This document shows, piece after piece, positions 62,401 to 64,000 of a DNA stretch of 64,000 bases. How positions within the stretch are numbered: the stretch's first letter is position 1; each line of letters opens with the position of its first letter. The DNA is from Haliclystus octoradiatus (lineage: Eukaryota > Cnidaria > Staurozoa > Stauromedusae > Haliclystidae), in NCBI GenBank assembly GCA_916610825.1, contig OU744446.1, positions 25,062,445-25,126,444 of the forward strand, written 5' to 3'. The notes beneath the pieces were generated by a model. The model made no database searches and was not told where the DNA came from. It saw only the letters and a list, made by a program, of their open reading frames with translations. The position numbers and the translations under genes were made by a program.

Positions 62401-63792
62401 TTAGTTTTGAAGATTTTGAAGTGCCTCTAATCGATGGATGTAATGCAGATGTACTGTAAAAAGAACAACAAAAAAATTATAATCGACCAGTATTTTTGGT
62501 TATGATTAACTTACGACTGCAATCGAAACTGTTATTTTAATGTGCTATGATTTAAAATAAATTTTAGAAAAAGAATATGGTTTTATCCAAAAGTCTATAT
62601 GTATCCGTATAACAATAGCACACTTGATCATTTTTTCCGATGCTAATTTGAAATATTTACAAATCACGAACTATGGAAACAGTCAAATCGATTAGGAAAA
62701 CATGTAAACAAAGTTATAGAATATTCAAATACAGTAGTACAAAGCATTACTAAAAAACAAGAATAAATGCAACTATAAAGTTTACGAGATACAAAATGCA
62801 TACATTATACTATCAAGTATCAATCATTCTCTGATATCAAAATAATATTTTGATTTGAAAAGCGGAGCTAATTATTCGATTTGCATAGTCGGATCAATGC
62901 AGAATTTATACCGTAGTGTAATTTAATAATAGGTCAACCAGAAATCAAATATTGATATAAAACAATATATAATTGGAAAAGACGTAAACGAAAGATATTT
63001 CAGTCGAACTAAAACAAATTCAAAACTTTGTTCATATGATGAGCTATCCTCGCAGAGCGTGACAGACAGGTGGATAATAAATACAATCTACAATCTAGAA
63101 ATTTTGAGTTTCAATTCTGCAGTATATGTACGTATTCAAAAAACAAGACCTTTTGATGAACTTAGAATCTACAAACACAATTCTTTCAAAGCATAAAAAG
63201 CTTAACAACGACGTACTATGATAAAATGCCATGTATTATAAATCATAGAGAAGGTCATAACCGTTGTAAAGTATATACAGTACAGTGGTTTTCAAGTTGA
63301 AATTAGAAACAGCGCCGGGTTTTGCACAAAACAACAATCGACTCAGAAAAAAAACAAAAGTACAATCATTCAAATGGGGTTTAGAAAATTATCGAAGAAA
63401 CAAGTGATTTGTTTATGAAATCAACTCCGTTGTTGTTTTCAGTTTGTGATAAGTTCAAAATGAAAACTTTGGAGCGAACGAAATACGTTGGACTAAAAAT
63501 GTACAAAAGTTGTAACATTTTCATAAACCACAATATAATTAAATAACCCGATGCATGTGTACTCAAGCTATGTATAGCCTTTTTATCAAAACATTGTGGT
63601 ATTTTCTTTGGTTTAAATATTATTGAATAACTACAAATTAGGATAGGATTATCAAGGTACGAAGAACATGATATAAAGCAGTTGCAAAATACTAAAGAAT
63701 AGATTAATTCCCAACCTGTTCGAAGGACATCCATTTTCAAATATAGCGATTAAATGTTTTACACTTGCAGAAACATTTCCTCCAAGAACCAT
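32472..63792 (-). CDS. OBSCN: Obscurin/UNC-89-type giant RhoGEF-kinase with Trio-like SH3, about 58 exons in the long form, predicted 4291 aa
   Basis: Muscle-type giant scaffold: the family links sarcomeric M-band/Z-disc proteins with the sarcoplasmic reticulum and signals through Rho and two kinases. Every exon listed in the block entries below has GT-AG borders, and phases close from the ATG at 63792 to the TAA at 32472 (12,876 nt, skipping the candidate first exon 36013-35770 and using the internal donor at 45692). Approximate residues: Ig1-19 85-2113; SH3 2141-2206; SH3 2250-2315; DH 2344-2532; PH 2547-2655; SH3-like 2758-2823; Ig 2823-3009; Fn3 3010-3108; Ser-rich linker; Ig 3254-3351; kinase 3385-3642; Ig 3736-3827; Fn3 3828-3925; kinase 3975-4225. 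The Ig-kinase-Ig-Fn3-kinase tail equals that of vertebrate obscurin-B. The start has a good context (CAACCATGG), but an upstream exon beyond 64000 cannot be excluded. Confidence 0.9.
35770..36013 (-). CDS. Candidate alternative first coding exon for a kinase-only transcript
   Basis: An ATG at 36013 opens a frame (MSSLYGRYPYTTNSRY...), Ser/Tyr/Arg-rich, ending at a good donor (CAAC|GTGAGT) in phase 1, exactly the phase needed by the next kinase exon (35475). In this frame a stop precedes the ATG with no acceptor that fits the phase of the upstream Fn3 exon. The long form therefore more likely skips it, and the exon would start a short Ser/Thr kinase isoform. Confidence 0.55.
36506..37170 (-). 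CDS. Obscurin-like exons 48-49: Ig23 and second Fn3
   Basis: Exons 37170-36895 (Ig: APSFHKSLQD...TVTWKREGKEL...DTGRYSVRLENKHG) and 36799-36506 (Fn3: STPPEPCVLEVKSTSVLVQW...YKFRVCAINSIGQGDWS). Exon 49 ends in phase 1 (ACA G), which joins in frame directly to the kinase exon at 35475. Confidence 0.9.
37320..39956 (-). CDS. Obscurin-like exons 40-47: first protein kinase domain and its regulatory tail
   Basis: Exons 39956-39824, 39525-39186, 38859-38736, 38525-38477, 38370-38344, 38000-37848, 37738-37693 and 37599-37320. It is a MLCK/titin-type Ser/Thr kinase with all core motifs: GRGKFGVV, YAAKFIK (Lys), NEIDIM (Glu), ILHLDLKPEN (catalytic Asp), IDFGLAR, GTPEFIAPE and DLWSIG. After the HPWF end, a basic helix (FTARRKWKKTITAVRS) matches the autoinhibitory/calmodulin-binding helix position of this family. 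A 90-residue Pro/Glu linker follows. Predicted active. Confidence 0.93.
40281..41580 (-). CDS. Obscurin-like exons 37-39: Ser-rich linker and Ig22
   Basis: Exons 41580-41475 and 40992-40664 encode a charged then Ser/Arg/Asn-rich linker of about 145 residues (many SS, SR and RS pairs, likely disordered and phosphorylated). Exon 40574-40281 is an Ig domain (PIFTKELEDC...EIEWFKEGELL...AGKFTCVAKNAEG) directly before the first kinase, as in obscurin. Confidence 0.88.
41920..44103 (-). CDS. Obscurin-like exons 34-36: Ig20, Ig21 and first Fn3
   Basis: Exons 44103-43822 (Ig20: LSCTVDNCTDVSWSYD...DAGPYTVTARNSKG), 42783-42505 (Ig21: EFHCAFTGYPAATPRW...DVGVLTCHVKNK) and 42216-41920 (Fn3: PGQPKIDHAQSTSVALSW...EFQFRVIAVNDVGRSDPS). 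All are phase 1-1. Ig21 contains no ATG, so it is easily missed as an open frame. The intron 42784-43821 holds nothing recognised. Confidence 0.9.
44104..45479. other. Interval between the kinase-less 3' end and the kinase half of the obscurin-like gene
   Basis: No further exon was found in this 1.4 kb. It would be the 3' UTR of the kinase-less form and an intron of the long form, and could also house a promoter for Ig-kinase transcripts. Confidence 0.45.
45480..46756 (-). CDS. Obscurin-like exons 32-33: basic linker and third SH3-like domain, with in-frame stop
   Basis: Exon 32 (46756-46452) is a basic/Ser-rich linker ending in an acidic stretch. Exon 33 begins at 45887 (NGERKIRATYALSHDIVAK...DELVTVVRRGDKLYLVES...NWVPSSFL), an SH3-like fold by its ALYD-, W- and PSxF-like landmarks. 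If read through, it ends in an acidic/Ser-rich tail and TAG at 45482-45480, a 2892-aa form without kinases. An internal GTGAAT donor at 45692 (STOP-avoiding, phase 1) would join in frame to the Ig exon at 44103. A TTTATT (minus AATAAA) at 45169-45174 could end the short transcript. Confidence 0.75.
47091..51866 (-). CDS. Obscurin-like exons 17-31: tandem SH3, RhoGEF (DH) and PH domains
   Basis: Exons 51866-51787, 51371-51172 (SH3-1: TAYIAMRDYKP...VVEVLDTTQADMWLVR...FVVPSCL), 50747-50621 (acidic), 50212-49929 (SH3-2: TYIAIANYDPH...VVDVMDGG...FWVIR...GIVPGAYL), 49597-49531, 49424-49318, 49172-49103, 48987-48892, 48763-48671, 48396-48346, 48210-48130, 47970-47929, 47802-47659, 47394-47290 and 47169-47091. 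The DH domain has KEILETENKYVDDL and the diagnostic AYLIKPVQRITRYQLLLK. The PH domain spans CWEGKIKGRGKVRHLFLFETMLV to the C-terminal helix AKTVWAKHSWVKDIRDIL. It should exchange GDP for GTP on Rho-type GTPases. Confidence 0.92.
51954..55420 (-). CDS. Obscurin-like exons 9-16: Ig15-19 with linkers
   Basis: Exons 55420-55094 (Ig15), 55002-54927 and 54832-54780 (acidic linkers), 54602-54318 (Ig16), 53864-53565 (Ig17), 53206-53179 (tiny, 28 nt), 53046-52712 (Ig18) and 52292-51954 (a Pro-rich stretch, then Ig19). Ig domains end at VDG, VEG or VSG at a phase-1 donor, the regular exon unit of this gene. Ig19 has a basic/proline lead (EKREKRAPTPAPKPK) just before the SH3 region, a plausible docking linker. 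Confidence 0.9.
52481..52638. repeat. 70-bp near-perfect inverted repeat (long hairpin)
   Basis: Arms 52481-52550 and 52569-52638 are reverse complements with one visible mismatch and an 18-base loop. It sits in the intron between the Ig18 and Ig19 exons of the obscurin-like gene. No coding potential or terminal repeats beyond the arms are evident; it may be a foldback element or a recent snap-back duplication. Confidence 0.9.
55571..59872 (-). CDS. Obscurin-like exons 5-8: four consecutive exons of three Ig domains each (Ig3-14)
   Basis: Exons 59872-58946 (309 codons), 58640-57777 (288), 57598-56720 (293) and 56527-55571 (319). Each is phase 1-1 and holds three I-set Ig domains with the W and the D(D/E)xGxYxC motif, for example TIKWKLDGG...DDEGEYSCIITN and EIEWKRDSKK...AKTYTCAAKN. 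Some domains lack a canonical Cys or Tyr. The pattern indicates duplication of a three-Ig exon. Two long plus-strand open frames opposite these exons (55702-56253, 56815-57372) are shadows. Confidence 0.93.
59873..63792 (-). CDS. Obscurin-like exons 1-4: N-terminus, Ig1 and Ig2
   Basis: Exons 63792-63716, 62453-61983, 61378-61280 and 60598-60276. Exon 1 encodes a short N-terminus (MVLGGNVSASVKHLIAIFE). Exon 2 has a Ser/Lys-rich stretch, then Ig1 (APKFLIKPRDKS...NWLYNG...DVGEYTVVAKN). Exon 3 is a low-complexity linker. Exon 4 is Ig2 (PPVVLSKPKNHRV...VTWFKDKEP...DDEGVFKCRLKSEAG). Intron 1 (62454-63715, 1.26 kb) holds nothing I recognise; regulatory sequence may sit there. Confidence 0.85.
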
Positions 63793-64000
63793 GGTTGTAA
63801 ATCCTTTGATATGTCATTTAATAAATCGCTCTCCGCCGTCGAGACATACTTGACGTGTTCAAAATCTTATTTGCTTCAAAGCTGAACTGTAGTTTAAACT
63901 TGCAACCGTCAGACTGTCAAGTTCAGATAACGCGGCGTGTAGTCTTTTTAGCAGGTTGAAAAACTTTGACCGCGCGCTTCCTTCTCCTCAAGCTCAAGTC
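63793..64000 (-). promoter_or_regulatory. 5' leader/promoter-proximal region of the obscurin-like gene
   Basis: Upstream of the start codon the minus strand contains a nine-codon upstream ORF (63847-63818, MSRRRRAIY) and a second upstream ATG at 63816 overlapping the main start in another frame. The GC content is higher than in the surroundings. The region runs into the window edge, so the transcription start is not visible. Confidence 0.4.

Overview
The window is animal nuclear DNA: AT-rich, with many short exons, GT-AG introns and long intronic or intergenic stretches. I assembled four complete protein genes and one very large one by reading exons on both strands and checking that every splice phase closes. 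Gene content (a Wnt, a ciliary BBOF1-type gene, an obscurin whose Ig/SH3-DH-PH/two-kinase order is vertebrate-like), compact introns and AT-richness fit an invertebrate deuterostome, perhaps a tunicate. The sequence alone does not settle the species.

Layout. 1-1811: 5' flank. 1812-4188 (+): five-exon Wnt ligand, 361 aa. 4517-10377 (-): eight-exon TMX2-type ER thioredoxin-like membrane protein, 275 aa, convergent with the Wnt gene. 10378-10604: 227-bp gap between the divergent TMX2 and BBOF1 starts, a probable shared promoter. 10605-17222 (+): 15-exon BBOF1 (CCDC176)-like coiled-coil basal-body protein, 485 aa, with a 4 x 154-bp tandem array in one intron. 17223-20980: intergenic, dispersed repeats. 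21033-31335 (+): 15-exon enolase, 440 aa, whose introns hold a frameshifted pogo/Tigger-type transposase and a 5'-truncated Penelope-like element with recognisable hammerhead ribozyme motifs. 31336-32471: convergent 3' regions. 32472-63792 (-): an about 59-exon obscurin/UNC-89-type gene with a predicted long product of 4291 aa.

The obscurin gene is the richest object. Its order is 19 Ig, SH3, acidic linker, SH3, RhoGEF (DH), PH, a third SH3-like domain, 2 Ig, Fn3, Ser-rich linker, Ig, kinase, Ig, Fn3, kinase. The SH3 after the PH domain and before Ig/Fn3/kinase resembles the C-terminal half of Trio/kalirin, so the gene combines obscurin and Trio features. Phase analysis also predicts isoforms: the exon holding the third SH3 either reads through to a stop (kinase-less form) or uses an internal donor that joins in phase to the kinase half, and an ATG-bearing exon just before the last kinase looks like an alternative first exon for a kinase-only form.

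The genes are not an operon. They act in separate processes: signalling (Wnt), ER redox or folding (TMX2), cilia (BBOF1), glycolysis (enolase) and the sarcomere (obscurin).
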